DNA from: an uncultured euryarchaeote
GTDB taxonomy: Archaea; Thermoplasmatota; Poseidoniia; Poseidoniales; Poseidoniaceae
Direction: 5' to 3'
Length of the DNA stretch: 50,958 nt
Assembly (NCBI GenBank): GCA_937894115.1
Contig: CALBFP010000067.1
Location: 1 to 50,958 of the forward strand
Position numbers and translations under genes: made by a program. Positions 9,531-18,062 of the stretch are shown here, piece by piece (position 1 is the first letter of the stretch; each line of letters begins with the position of its first letter). The notes under the pieces were generated by a model. It was not told the origin of the DNA. It made no database searches and saw nothing but the letters and a program-made list of their open reading frames with translations.

Positions 9531-11600
9531 GTGAAGCAATCACCTCATGAAGTGGAGATGCTTGGCAGTGGTATGGCAGATGTTGTTGGTCAGGAACCGG
9601 AAGGTGATGTAACAGATGCATCCACCTTCGATACACATCAATTAGGTTTCATGTGTGGCATTGAAGTACATCAGCAACTTGCAACGGGAAAACTACACTC
9701 ACGTCAACCCTCTGCTCTTTATGATGTTACGATTGAAACCGTTCCAGCAACCTGGCCTCGCTATGCACGCAAGCTCCGATTGGCGAGTGGCGAAGGGGGG
9801 AAGATCGATGTCGCAGCACGTTTTGAAAAACGAAGAAATCGTTCTTTTGTCTACATCCAATCTCCGAATTCTGGTCTAGTAGAATTGGATGAAAGTCCTC
9901 CGTTATTGCATGATATGAAGGCGTTAAATGTTGCCTTGACGGTATCGGCAATGCTTGAAGCAAAACCCGTTGGAGCGGTTCAAACCATGCGAAAAACCGT
10001 TGTTGACGGTTCCAATACGAGTGGTTTTCAGCGCACCTCATTGATTTCCACTGATGGAGTTCTGAAGACGAAAACTGGCGATGTTGGAATCGATGTCTTA
10101 TGTTTGGAAGAGGACAGCGCACGAAAACTTGACAGTATCTCAACAGAGCATGGCGAACAGGTGATTTACAATCTTGACCGACTCGGAGTACCTTTGATTG
10201 AGATAGCAACCTCCCCGGACGTACAGTCGCCGGAACATGCAAAAGAAACAGCAATGGCACTGGGTCACGTCTTGCGAGAGACTCGTCAAGTTCGAAGAGG
10301 TTTGGGTTCAATCCGTCAGGATTTGAATGTAAGTGTTGCATGCGGAGATCGTGTCGAAATCAAGGGTTGTCAGGATCTTGGTTGGATCCCGCGTATCGTA
10401 CAGTTGGAGATGGTTCGTCAGGTTCACATGTATAGGCTTGCAAATGAATTGCGCTCAGAGTTGAGGCTCACTCCCCTTCCTCCGAACCGCGACATGGATG
10501 ATTTGGCGTTTGAGGCTGAAGTTGCGGCCCTTGTCGCCGATCACATTCCAATACAGTTCACCGATGTCAGCCCTGCATTTGTATCATGCAACAGCAAGAT
10601 GATCAAGCAGGGCCTCGACAAGGGATTTACAATGCTTGCAATTGCCCTTCCTGGTTTTGCAAACAAGATTGGCTCGAAGACGTTCGACATAGAAAATGCT
10701 CAGTTGCCTCGACTTGGACGCGAACTGGCTGGTGCAGCAAAGCTTGCCGGTGTCCGGGGAGTTTTCCATTCCGATGAACTCCCTGCCTATGGGATCGAAA
10801 AAGAGCACGTACAATCGGTGCGCGAAGAACTTAATCTTACTTCTTCGGATGCATTCGTACTATGCTTGGCTCCCGATTGGCAAGCACGATTAGCATTGGA
10901 ATCTGTTGGGCTTCGCGCTCGTAGGGCATTTCATCGCCTTCCCCAAGAAGTGCGCAACGTCGTGGTCAAAAAGGGCGCACCTGAAGATGGAACAACGACA
11001 CCGATGCGACCGTTACCGGGAGGTGCTCGAATGTATCCTGAAACAGACGTTCCTACGATTCGAATTCAAAAAGAACACTGGCAACAGATTCGAGAAAATC
11101 TCCCAATGCGGCATGATGAGCGTATGAATCGACTCAGTAAAACCGAACTTTCGGAAGATCAGTGCAAACAACTTCTTTCTCGTGAATTGGATGATGTATT
11201 CTTCGACTACCATGTGACGAAAAGCAAGGCTTGGGCAACACTAATCCTCGAACATGAGGGCGTTCACCCAGAGGTACTGTCTTGCATTCTCTCTGTTCGT
11301 GAACAAGGTGCCATTACCCGTGAGGGTATTGAACAAGCTGCGGAACATTTTGGTGAACAGAATCAGATTACAACACAGGAAGTAGAACGCTATGCAGAGG
11401 AGCATGATCTCGTGCCAGCTGATGTTGCCGATCTAGAATCCATCGTTGAAAACATCGTTCTCGAGCGAATTGATTTTGTTAAGGAGCGAGGCATGGGAGC
11501 GATGGGTCCTTTGATGGGAGTTGTCATGGGCGCTTGTCCTGGAGTTGATGGGAAGGAAGTTAGTACGGTTCTCAGAGCGATGATTCAGAGGCATTCGTGA
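9531..11600 (+). CDS. gatE: Glutamyl-tRNA(Gln) amidotransferase subunit E
   Basis: GatE and GatD form the archaea-specific amidotransferase that converts Glu-tRNA(Gln) to Gln-tRNA(Gln). The GatB/E cradle signature begins at FMCGIEVHQQLATGKLHSRQP near residue 41. It is followed by FQRTSLISTDG, CLEEDSARK, DRLGVPLIEIAT and GLGSIRQDLNVSV. A central AspRS-like insert typical of GatE, as opposed to GatB, is present (the middle segment ending GGARMYPETDVPTI). A helical tail/YqeY-like end contains MGAMGPLMGVVMG. The 40 residues ahead of the signature are longer than usual. The start may be GTG 9531, ATG 9558 or ATG 9573, and none has a good ribosome site. The gatD partner is not in the window. Confidence 0.94.
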   Translation: MKQSPHEVEMLGSGMADVVGQEPEGDVTDASTFDTHQLGFMCGIEVHQQLATGKLHSRQPSALYDVTIETVPATWPRYARKLRLASGEGGKIDVAARFEKRRNRSFVYIQSPNSGLVELDESPPLLHDMKALNVALTVSAMLEAKPVGAVQTMRKTVVDGSNTSGFQRTSLISTDGVLKTKTGDVGIDVLCLEEDSARKLDSISTEHGEQVIYNLDRLGVPLIEIATSPDVQSPEHAKETAMALGHVLRETRQVRRGLGSIRQDLNVSVACGDRVEIKGCQDLGWIPRIVQLEMVRQVHMYRLANELRSELRLTPLPPNRDMDDLAFEAEVAALVADHIPIQFTDVSPAFVSCNSKMIKQGLDKGFTMLAIALPGFANKIGSKTFDIENAQLPRLGRELAGAAKLAGVRGVFHSDELPAYGIEKEHVQSVREELNLTSSDAFVLCLAPDWQARLALESVGLRARRAFHRLPQEVRNVVVKKGAPEDGTTTPMRPLPGGARMYPETDVPTIRIQKEHWQQIRENLPMRHDERMNRLSKTELSEDQCKQLLSRELDDVFFDYHVTKSKAWATLILEHEGVHPEVLSCILSVREQGAITREGIEQAAEHFGEQNQITTQEVERYAEEHDLVPADVADLESIVENIVLERIDFVKERGMGAMGPLMGVVMGACPGVDGKEVSTVLRAMIQRHS

Positions 11601-13219
11601 TGAGAATTATTGGAATTCTTCTTCTGCTTTTGTTGATTTTACCGATTGTTGAAGCTTCAACGGAAACATCATGGACGCATGAATTTGAAGCCGGTTACAT
11701 TACAACAAAACCACTCATTGTTGATGACATGGTTTATGCTCGAACATCTGGGCTATGGACTGGGAACGAGCAACCCGTTGTCGCTGCCTTTGATGTGTTT
11801 ACTGGCGAAAAGGTGTGGAGTTTTGCCTCACAAACGGCGCAACAAAACGACATGACTCCTCTACTTTACGTCGATTCAGGGCAAGGTTCGTGCGGGGGTT
11901 GGGAAGACCTTCTAATCGTCGGGTGGGTCGATGGTAAAATTACTGCGCACTCACCAAAAAACGGGTCGATCGTTTGGGAGAATCAAACCGAGGATAATTT
12001 CCGAGGGATCACAGGTCAAATGGCTCTCGAAACCGATCGAGTTGTTGTGCCAACTCGCACAGGGCTCTCAACTTTCTGTCTCGCTAACGGAATCGAACTC
12101 CTTCGGGTCGAAACGGAAAGCATTGGTTGGCGAAACGGTGTCACCGTTACAGAAGAGGGGTACGTCTTTGGTGATGAAGCAGGAAATCTTCACACAGTTG
12201 CCCGAAATGGAAACTTATCTTCTACAATGCTTGGCGAGGGGAAAATAAGGCATGCACCCCTTGAGACGCGCCATGGTTTGTTCGTACATTTGCAAACAGA
12301 TGAGGGCTCCAGCATGTACCTCAACGGATCGATCCTTGGAAAGATGGGCCACTCTCCAGCCATGCCTTTGATGCATGAGAACCGAATTTATGCAGCTACG
12401 AGCGATGAGTGGATTTCGATTTTGTGTGGCGAGGAGACCTGTGCAATTGAATCCACAGAACCCTTCCATTCAAACGGTGAATTGGCTTTGCGAGTTGTCG
12501 AATCCGGTGTGGAGGTTTGGGCTCCATCAAACACCCCTGAAGGAGGATGGGGGGTGTTCAACCAAACTGTCCTGTTGCGTATGGAGCACACGACTTTCGA
12601 TACGTATGGTACTGCTGCTCCCGGTTTCTCATCAGGTATTGTCGCCATCGGCAACGACGCAGGAACGCTTCAAGTTACCAACCTAGGATTTGTTTCCGAG
12701 AACACAACGCAGTCTGAGAGCGATGCATTCGAGGTACTTCTAAGGGCCATGATTCTGTTGATGTTCGTGCTCACAATCGTATTTCTAGCTCGCGAAGATT
12801 GGTCAACGGCGAGCAAATTCGGCTCGGCTTTCCTTCTTGTTGTGGCTATCGTTGTTGTTCCGGATTTGTCGGTCAAAGTCGCAGAACAAACAAGTCCACG
12901 TCATGATGTAGAATGGGATGAATCTTGGCCTGACGAGTGGCAAGAAACACAGGTAGTGGTGTTTGAAATCGATGGCATAACCTATGCAATTGGAGGGCTA
13001 GAACCTCAGAAAAACGTCTACGATCTAACCGTTATTGCATGCCAAGAGTTGGATATAGAGCCTCAAATTGAACAACAATACCTTGGTCCATATTTGGTTT
13101 CATTCAATGGTTTTGCAGGCGATGGTTGGGAATTCATGCTGGATGGACAACGCAGCCCGGTTGGTATGGCTGATGCCAAACTCGATGATGCATCAATTGT
13201 CGAATGGCGACCTGCTTGA
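11600..13219 (+). CDS. Membrane-anchored beta-propeller protein with C-terminal DUF4430-like domain
   Basis: The 539-residue protein has a clear signal peptide (MRIIGILLLLLLILPIVEAS). A PQQ-like/WD-like propeller follows, with repeats such as VAAFDVFTGEKVWSF and ITAHSPKNGSIVWENQ. Two hydrophobic segments lie near residues 381-398 and 408-425. The last about 90 residues (from VVVFEIDGITYAIG to the end DASIVEWRPA) resemble DUF4430, a domain also found at the C terminus of intrinsic factor and transcobalamin. The GWEFMLDGQRSPVG block is the clearest match. The ATG overlaps the gatE stop (TGATG). The next gene is an ECF S component, so a role in capturing a small ligand for uptake is inferred. 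Cobalamin is only a hypothesis. Confidence 0.72.
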   Translation: MRIIGILLLLLLILPIVEASTETSWTHEFEAGYITTKPLIVDDMVYARTSGLWTGNEQPVVAAFDVFTGEKVWSFASQTAQQNDMTPLLYVDSGQGSCGGWEDLLIVGWVDGKITAHSPKNGSIVWENQTEDNFRGITGQMALETDRVVVPTRTGLSTFCLANGIELLRVETESIGWRNGVTVTEEGYVFGDEAGNLHTVARNGNLSSTMLGEGKIRHAPLETRHGLFVHLQTDEGSSMYLNGSILGKMGHSPAMPLMHENRIYAATSDEWISILCGEETCAIESTEPFHSNGELALRVVESGVEVWAPSNTPEGGWGVFNQTVLLRMEHTTFDTYGTAAPGFSSGIVAIGNDAGTLQVTNLGFVSENTTQSESDAFEVLLRAMILLMFVLTIVFLAREDWSTASKFGSAFLLVVAIVVVPDLSVKVAEQTSPRHDVEWDESWPDEWQETQVVVFEIDGITYAIGGLEPQKNVYDLTVIACQELDIEPQIEQQYLGPYLVSFNGFAGDGWEFMLDGQRSPVGMADAKLDDASIVEWRPA

Positions 13220-13257
13220 GCGGTAACACTCAAGGCTGCCCAGTCGCTCGGCTGAGC

Positions 13258-13917
13258 ATGCTTGGCGCATTAGGTACCCACGGCCCTACTGTTTCGCCAG
13301 CTGTGATGCTTGTTCTCAATGCTTCTTTCCTCTGTTTTGCAATATGGTTGCTGGTAAAACCTCATCGCACTGAAGAGAAGTGGCTATGGCCGTTAACCCT
13401 CTTGGTTGCAATTGCTGCGGTATCACGTATCGCAATGGGTTTCATTCCAAACGTGATGCCTGTGACAATTCTTGCTGTAATGGTTGGATCGAAATTCGGT
13501 ATTCAACGAGGCTTCGCGTTCGCAATTCTTGTCACTCTTGCGAGCAATTCGGTACTCGGACATGGTTGGTGGAGCGTATTCCAAATCCTTGGTTGGGGCT
13601 CGGTTGCAGCATTGGCATCTGTTGTCAAGGTCCACGATGAAAAGGGACGTCTCATGATGACCAATTTAGCGTTCGCCTCTTTGTGGAGCGTTCCGGTTTT
13701 CAGCATTGTTGTGTCACTTTCAATAATCGATTCGGGAATGTCTGCGATCGAATTTGCTCTTTACCTCGTGAATGGATTGTTGTTTGATGTCCTTCATTTC
13801 TTAGGGAACCTATTTTTCGCTATGTGGTTTGGACACTCTTTTGAACGCCTTTTGCTGATGAACGGACCTCATCACCGGCTCGTCCAACAGGAGAGTGAGC
13901 ATGTCAGTACTCTCTGA
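13258..13917 (+). CDS. ECF-type transporter S component (vitamin/micronutrient uptake)
   Basis: This is an integral membrane protein of about 219 residues with six predicted helices. S-component-like features include the GFIPNVMPVTILAVMVG region, GIQRGFAFAILVTLASNSVLG and the GWWSVFQILGWGSVAAL block. The last resembles the conserved GPWTPWQM-type motif of ECF S components. S proteins bind the substrate, while an ATPase pair and EcfT drive transport; none of these is in the window. Pairing with a DUF4430 protein immediately upstream recalls bacterial DUF4430/ECF-S neighbours. The start is uncertain: ATG 13204 overlaps the upstream gene by 16 nt, whereas ATG 13258 gives a short N terminus. The end overlaps the next gene by 17 bp. 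Confidence 0.72.
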   Translation: MLGALGTHGPTVSPAVMLVLNASFLCFAIWLLVKPHRTEEKWLWPLTLLVAIAAVSRIAMGFIPNVMPVTILAVMVGSKFGIQRGFAFAILVTLASNSVLGHGWWSVFQILGWGSVAALASVVKVHDEKGRLMMTNLAFASLWSVPVFSIVVSLSIIDSGMSAIEFALYLVNGLLFDVLHFLGNLFFAMWFGHSFERLLLMNGPHHRLVQQESEHVSTL

Positions 13918-14272
13918 ACCTCCCACGATGGCATTTCTTTGTCGAACCGACCTTGACCTTTCGCCAGGTAAATTAGCCGTTCAGTGCGCTCATGCTGCAG
14001 TAGAATCGTTGAGAAAAGCCAAGCAGACGCACTCACGCATGGTTCAGCGTTGGCGGGAATCGGCATCACGCAAGGTCTGTCTTGCGGTTGAGAATGAGGA
14101 TGAACTTTCACATTTTGCCGGATTGGTCGAAGATGCGTCATTACCATTCGCGGTCATCAGAGATGCTGGATTAACAGAAATACCTCCTGGGACGGTGACG
14201 GTACTCGGTGTTGGCCCAGGGCCTCGTCATACAATGGATGCATTGTTCAAGGATCTGAGGACGTATGAATGA
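13901..14272 (+). CDS. Pth2-type peptidyl-tRNA hydrolase paralogue (diverged copy)
   Basis: A Pth2-fold protein of 123 residues, first of two tandem copies. It keeps the family layout: an N-terminal helix motif SPGKLAVQCAHAAVESL in place of the usual KGKIAAQVAHA, then RKVCLAVENEDEL, and the active-site block IRDAGLTEIPPGTVTVLGVGP. The catalytic-region Asp and Thr of the DAGxT block are retained, as is the Lys in PGKLA. It lacks the basic N-terminal extension of the next gene. ATG 13901 is supported by GGAG at 13890-13893, 7 nt upstream; the GTG at 13895 is less likely. It may hydrolyse peptidyl-tRNA or have drifted to another substrate. Confidence 0.82.
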   Translation: MSVLSEPPTMAFLCRTDLDLSPGKLAVQCAHAAVESLRKAKQTHSRMVQRWRESASRKVCLAVENEDELSHFAGLVEDASLPFAVIRDAGLTEIPPGTVTVLGVGPGPRHTMDALFKDLRTYE

Positions 14273-14281
14273 GGCGATTAG

Positions 14282-14701
14282 ATGGGGATCAAGAGTTTCT
14301 TGCATCGAATTACAGCCCCAAAGTTTGAACGTTTTATCCATAGAGATCAATCCGTTAAAATGGTCTTTGTTATCAATCAAGAATTGAAGATGGGCAAAGG
14401 AAAGATAGCAGCTCAGGTTGGTCATGGCGCCGTAAAAGCGACGCTCAAATCAGGAGAAGTTCGCCCAGAACTCCTTGATGCATGGCTCTCGACTGGACAG
14501 AAAAAAATCTGCGTCAAGGCTGATGACGCAAACGTCCTGAAACGCATAGAACAACAGGCAGAAAAAGACGGCGTCCTGACCACAACAATCCATGATGCTG
14601 GCCACACTCAAATACCGGCAGGTTCGCTAACGGTTCTTGTTCTGGGACCAGATGAGGAGAGCAAACTCGATACCATCACAGGGCAATTGAAATTACTGTA
14701 A
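14282..14701 (+). CDS. pth2: Peptidyl-tRNA hydrolase, Pth2 type
   Basis: Pth2 recycles peptidyl-tRNA released by stalled ribosomes. This copy is the canonical one: KMVFVINQELKMGKGKIAAQVGHGAVKA, then QKKICVKADD, and HDAGHTQIPAGSLTVLVLGP, ending GQLKLL as in most archaeal Pth2. The 139-residue length is slightly above the usual about 115-120, owing to a basic N-terminal stretch (about 25 residues) before the first strand. ATG 14282 has GAGG at 14271-14274 with 7-nt spacing. It lies 9 nt after the paralogue, so both are probably translated from one mRNA. Confidence 0.95.
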   Translation: MGIKSFLHRITAPKFERFIHRDQSVKMVFVINQELKMGKGKIAAQVGHGAVKATLKSGEVRPELLDAWLSTGQKKICVKADDANVLKRIEQQAEKDGVLTTTIHDAGHTQIPAGSLTVLVLGPDEESKLDTITGQLKLL

Positions 14702-14739
14702 ATCGATTCATTGAACATGGGCAACGGTTTGGTCTGTAC

Positions 14740-15786
14740 ATGCGAGACATCGACTCGAAACGAATCGACCTGAGATCGGATACTGTCACCCAACCAACGA
14801 TGGAGATGAGGCAGGCTATGTCCAAGGCCGTGGTAGGAGATGATGTTCTTGGTGATGACCCAACTGTCCAGCGCTTGGAATCCATGATTTCCGAATTATG
14901 TGGTAAGGATGCTGGATTATTTGTCCCTTCAGGAACCATGTCAAATGCGGTTGCGCTGAAGACACATACGACGCCAGGAGATGAGATTATTACGGAGCGT
15001 TACAGTCACATTTACCTCTACGAAGGAGGAGGTTATGCCGCCCTATGCGGCTCAAGTATCGCCCTTCCAGAGGGTCAGAACGGACTTCTTTCCCCTGAGC
15101 TTGTCGAGAAGTCTATTCGGAAACAGAAGGGTTCACAATCACATTACCCTGATGGAAGCCTTGTTTGCGTAGAAAATACGGCAAATCGGGGCGGCGGTAC
15201 GTGCTATCAACAAGATGCACTCGATGCGATTGCTGAGGTTTCCAAAAGTAAGAATTGTTCGACCCACATCGATGGTGCTCGTATCTTCAACGCAACGGTT
15301 GCCACCAAGACTCCTCTTTCCCGCATGACTCGCGATTACGATTCTGTATCCATTTGTCTATCCAAAGGATTGGGGGCGCCAGTCGGGTCGGTTCTTGTTG
15401 GGTCGAATGAATTCATCGAACAAGCTCATCGTTGGCGAAAGATGTTTGGCGGAGGAATGCGTCAATCAGGAATCTTGGCCGCTGCAGGAATCTACGCGAT
15501 TGAAAACAACATCGAGCGAATGGAAAAAGATCACTCTCGAGCAAAAACCATTGCGAGGGCTATTGATGAAATGGATCACGTTTCTGTCGATGTTGATGCT
15601 GTTCAGACCAACATGGTATATTTCTCTGCCAACGATTATACTGCCAGCGAGGTGTCACAAAAAATGGCAAAGGCAGGAATCGATATGTTCGACATTTCTC
15701 CAACACACTGTCGCATTGTAACGCACCTTCACATTACCGATGAAGACGTTCAAGGAGTCATTGAAGCACTTGCATCACTCGGTTGA
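14740..15786 (+). CDS. ltaE: Low-specificity L-threonine aldolase
   Basis: A PLP enzyme (fold type I) that splits threonine or allo-threonine into glycine and acetaldehyde. Typical blocks are IDLRSDTVTQPTMEMRQAM at the start, GDDVLGDDPTVQRLE, LFVPSGTMSNAVAL (phosphate-binding region), ENTANRGGGT, HIDGARIFNA (with the PLP-ring Asp) and CLSKGLGAPVGS (Schiff-base Lys near residue 209). RKMFGGGMRQSGILAAAG follows. Length (348) matches the family. It sits about 38 nt downstream of pth2, and no strong ribosome site is visible before ATG 14740. It is a source of glycine and one-carbon precursors. Confidence 0.94.
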   Translation: MRDIDSKRIDLRSDTVTQPTMEMRQAMSKAVVGDDVLGDDPTVQRLESMISELCGKDAGLFVPSGTMSNAVALKTHTTPGDEIITERYSHIYLYEGGGYAALCGSSIALPEGQNGLLSPELVEKSIRKQKGSQSHYPDGSLVCVENTANRGGGTCYQQDALDAIAEVSKSKNCSTHIDGARIFNATVATKTPLSRMTRDYDSVSICLSKGLGAPVGSVLVGSNEFIEQAHRWRKMFGGGMRQSGILAAAGIYAIENNIERMEKDHSRAKTIARAIDEMDHVSVDVDAVQTNMVYFSANDYTASEVSQKMAKAGIDMFDISPTHCRIVTHLHITDEDVQGVIEALASLG

Positions 15787-15789
15787 AAC

Positions 15790-15796
15790 TTTTTAA
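15790..15796 (+). promoter_or_regulatory. TATA-like box for the 15819 gene
   Basis: TTTTTAA immediately follows the ltaE stop. Its centre (15793) is 26 nt before ATG 15819, the distance expected from an archaeal TATA box to a transcription start. This suggests a leaderless mRNA starting at that ATG, and it explains why no Shine-Dalgarno site is present. Confidence 0.5.
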
Positions 15797-15818
15797 CACC
15801 TCGAAGTCAAACTCTTGT

Positions 15819-18062
15819 ATGATTGGAGAAGCCTGTGGCATCTGCCAAACCGAAAACGATGACGCAACCTGCCCAATTTGCGCACGTTGTATTGAAATAA
15901 CTGAGGAAAACAAATGGGCGCCATCACTTCCTTTGGAAGTTCATCAAAGAATGGCGGATGTACTTGGCGGGCCAGCACGTTCGTTACGTAAACGCTGGGA
16001 AAATCTTGAACGTTTTATGAATCATACACCTGATGTGGATTGGGCTCGTTTGGAAGATACCGAACAGGATCCTGTCCGCATTTCTCCATTTCCAGAAGAG
16101 GAGGGGCGTATTTTTGTTGAAAAACTAGAGAATCGTAGTGGATATTCTGGTTACGAAAAAGAACGACTTGAGGAAGGTTTCATCATGTGGGATGGGACCC
16201 TTCTTTCCTTTATCGATGGGCGAATGTCGATTGACGGGCGTGTCCATGAAGCGAGGATTCCTACCGAACAGTATCTCCTCCTACTCATGAATCCAATTGA
16301 ACGTAAAGGCTGGGATTTGGTGAAGTTGTTTTTGGCATTGAGTGGTTTGTATCAAATCATTGACATTAACCAGCGACCTCAACAGTATGCACATCGTTTT
16401 CGTCGATTGTTTGGACTTTTGCATCGCGAACGTCCCACGCCCTTCGACATCTTCGCTCAGACCTCCTTTCTTATTGAAAAGAGCGAACGGCGCAAGAAAA
16501 GTCCTTCATTTCCAGATTCGATAAACTGGTCGCTGGATTTGATGGGTCGCCTGTCCAGAAGACGTCCACGTCAACGCATAAAATTCGCCCGCCGTTTTGT
16601 ACGAGATGGTGAGAACACAGCGCTTCCAAACTCAAAATTGCCATGGGTTCAACGCTGGAAGCATCTGACTGAATTGGTTGCTCATGCCAATGTCAGCTTT
16701 CCTTTTATGATAAACACAAAAGGCGTTCTGAGTTTTCGAACGCTTACAAAAAACGGCAACGTTCGACGAACATCCATACCCTTTCTTCCAGGGCTGTTGG
16801 CCGGGTTGATTTCATGGGGTTCGTCTCCTCACGCCTCAAAGGAAGGGGGGTGGCTCATTGCTGCACAGATGAATTGGACTGCTCCCTATGAACATGCGGA
16901 CACCGCAAACCTTCCGTTTCGACGCTCAATGCAGTTCCTGCGCGGTGTGCTTCAACAATTCCCTAACGACACTTGGATTCATCAGGACCGCCTGCTTGTT
17001 CGTGGGATGCTCGGTCATTTTTACGAGATACGCATTCGACGCGGTGCACACAACGCTCCATTCAAAATCCATGCTGTTGGGAAGACAACCACGCACCGCC
17101 ATTCGATCTGCATTCACACAGGAAAACATCACAGAGACATCCCGATAGGTGATACGATTGCTATTGTTGTGCTGTCGCTTCTTTCGGATGTGACTACATC
17201 AAAGCGTATGAACAGTTTACAGATGCACCTGTTGACTCAACCCCCCATAGGTCTCCCGCAGAAAGAAACAGGCATAACCCCCAGTACATTTTACAAAACT
17301 CGTGAGAAATCGTATCGATTTCCCTTCAATCAACTTCTGCTCTTTGAGGGCCAAGATGAAACTCCATCCGATTTAGACTCGTTAGAATTTATGTCCGATG
17401 AGGCGATTGTTGAGCATTGGAAATTGCGACCAACGGGGAATGGACAATTCGATCCGCCAGGTCATTTGAATCCCGAATGGGATTGGGAGGTAAATGATGA
17501 TCAGATCCAGGTTAGGGAATTCGATCGACTTCGATACAATCAACAGGTCTTCCATCAATTTGAAAACATGCGAGAGAACATTGTTGCCATTCGTAATCCT
17601 CCTTTCCAGCAAGAGGAAGATGAACAGAGGGACCGCCATCATGACGATCAATTCTATCGTTGGTATCGAACTATGCCACTTGCATGGGAAGCTTTGTCAC
17701 TGCAACCCATTGGTCATCAGGTCGAAATGGGTGGTGTGCGCGGCATGTTTCGAATGCAAGGATGTAGATTGCGGTTAACAATTCGCTCAGCCCAAGAAGA
17801 GGATGCATTGCATCGGATTCTTGAGATTCTGGGTTACAGAAGGGCTCATTACCGTCAGTTGAACCATGTGTATGTTCGTAGAGATTTCCCTATTGCAGAC
17901 CCAAGACAAGCACTTCGAGAGTTGATGGAGCCCATGACAGAAGAGTTTGGTTTTGCAAACATTGACGATTACGTTCTACGCTTTATTGAGGTGGGGCGCC
18001 CTCCCGATCGAATGCCAGAGGTTGATGCACGTCTTCATGCAAACATGGTGGACTATTACTGA
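15819..18062 (+). CDS. Large protein of unknown function with N-terminal zinc ribbon
   Basis: I do not recognise this 747-residue protein. It opens with four cysteines in a zinc-ribbon spacing: C6-x2-C9-x8-C18-x2-C21. A basic, Arg-rich region follows (GRLSRRRPRQRIKFARRF). There is a middle part with many Trp/Phe/His residues and an acidic, charged C-terminal third (QQEEDEQRDRHHDDQFYRWYR). No signal peptide or membrane helix is evident, and no Walker, nuclease or SAM motif stands out. The Arg-rich and zinc-ribbon features would fit a nucleic-acid-binding protein, but that is inference. ATG 15819 is preferred on the TATA spacing; TTG 15783 would overlap the ltaE stop. It overlaps the convergent gene by 7 bp. 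Confidence 0.8.
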   Translation: MIGEACGICQTENDDATCPICARCIEITEENKWAPSLPLEVHQRMADVLGGPARSLRKRWENLERFMNHTPDVDWARLEDTEQDPVRISPFPEEEGRIFVEKLENRSGYSGYEKERLEEGFIMWDGTLLSFIDGRMSIDGRVHEARIPTEQYLLLLMNPIERKGWDLVKLFLALSGLYQIIDINQRPQQYAHRFRRLFGLLHRERPTPFDIFAQTSFLIEKSERRKKSPSFPDSINWSLDLMGRLSRRRPRQRIKFARRFVRDGENTALPNSKLPWVQRWKHLTELVAHANVSFPFMINTKGVLSFRTLTKNGNVRRTSIPFLPGLLAGLISWGSSPHASKEGGWLIAAQMNWTAPYEHADTANLPFRRSMQFLRGVLQQFPNDTWIHQDRLLVRGMLGHFYEIRIRRGAHNAPFKIHAVGKTTTHRHSICIHTGKHHRDIPIGDTIAIVVLSLLSDVTTSKRMNSLQMHLLTQPPIGLPQKETGITPSTFYKTREKSYRFPFNQLLLFEGQDETPSDLDSLEFMSDEAIVEHWKLRPTGNGQFDPPGHLNPEWDWEVNDDQIQVREFDRLRYNQQVFHQFENMRENIVAIRNPPFQQEEDEQRDRHHDDQFYRWYRTMPLAWEALSLQPIGHQVEMGGVRGMFRMQGCRLRLTIRSAQEEDALHRILEILGYRRAHYRQLNHVYVRRDFPIADPRQALRELMEPMTEEFGFANIDDYVLRFIEVGRPPDRMPEVDARLHANMVDYY

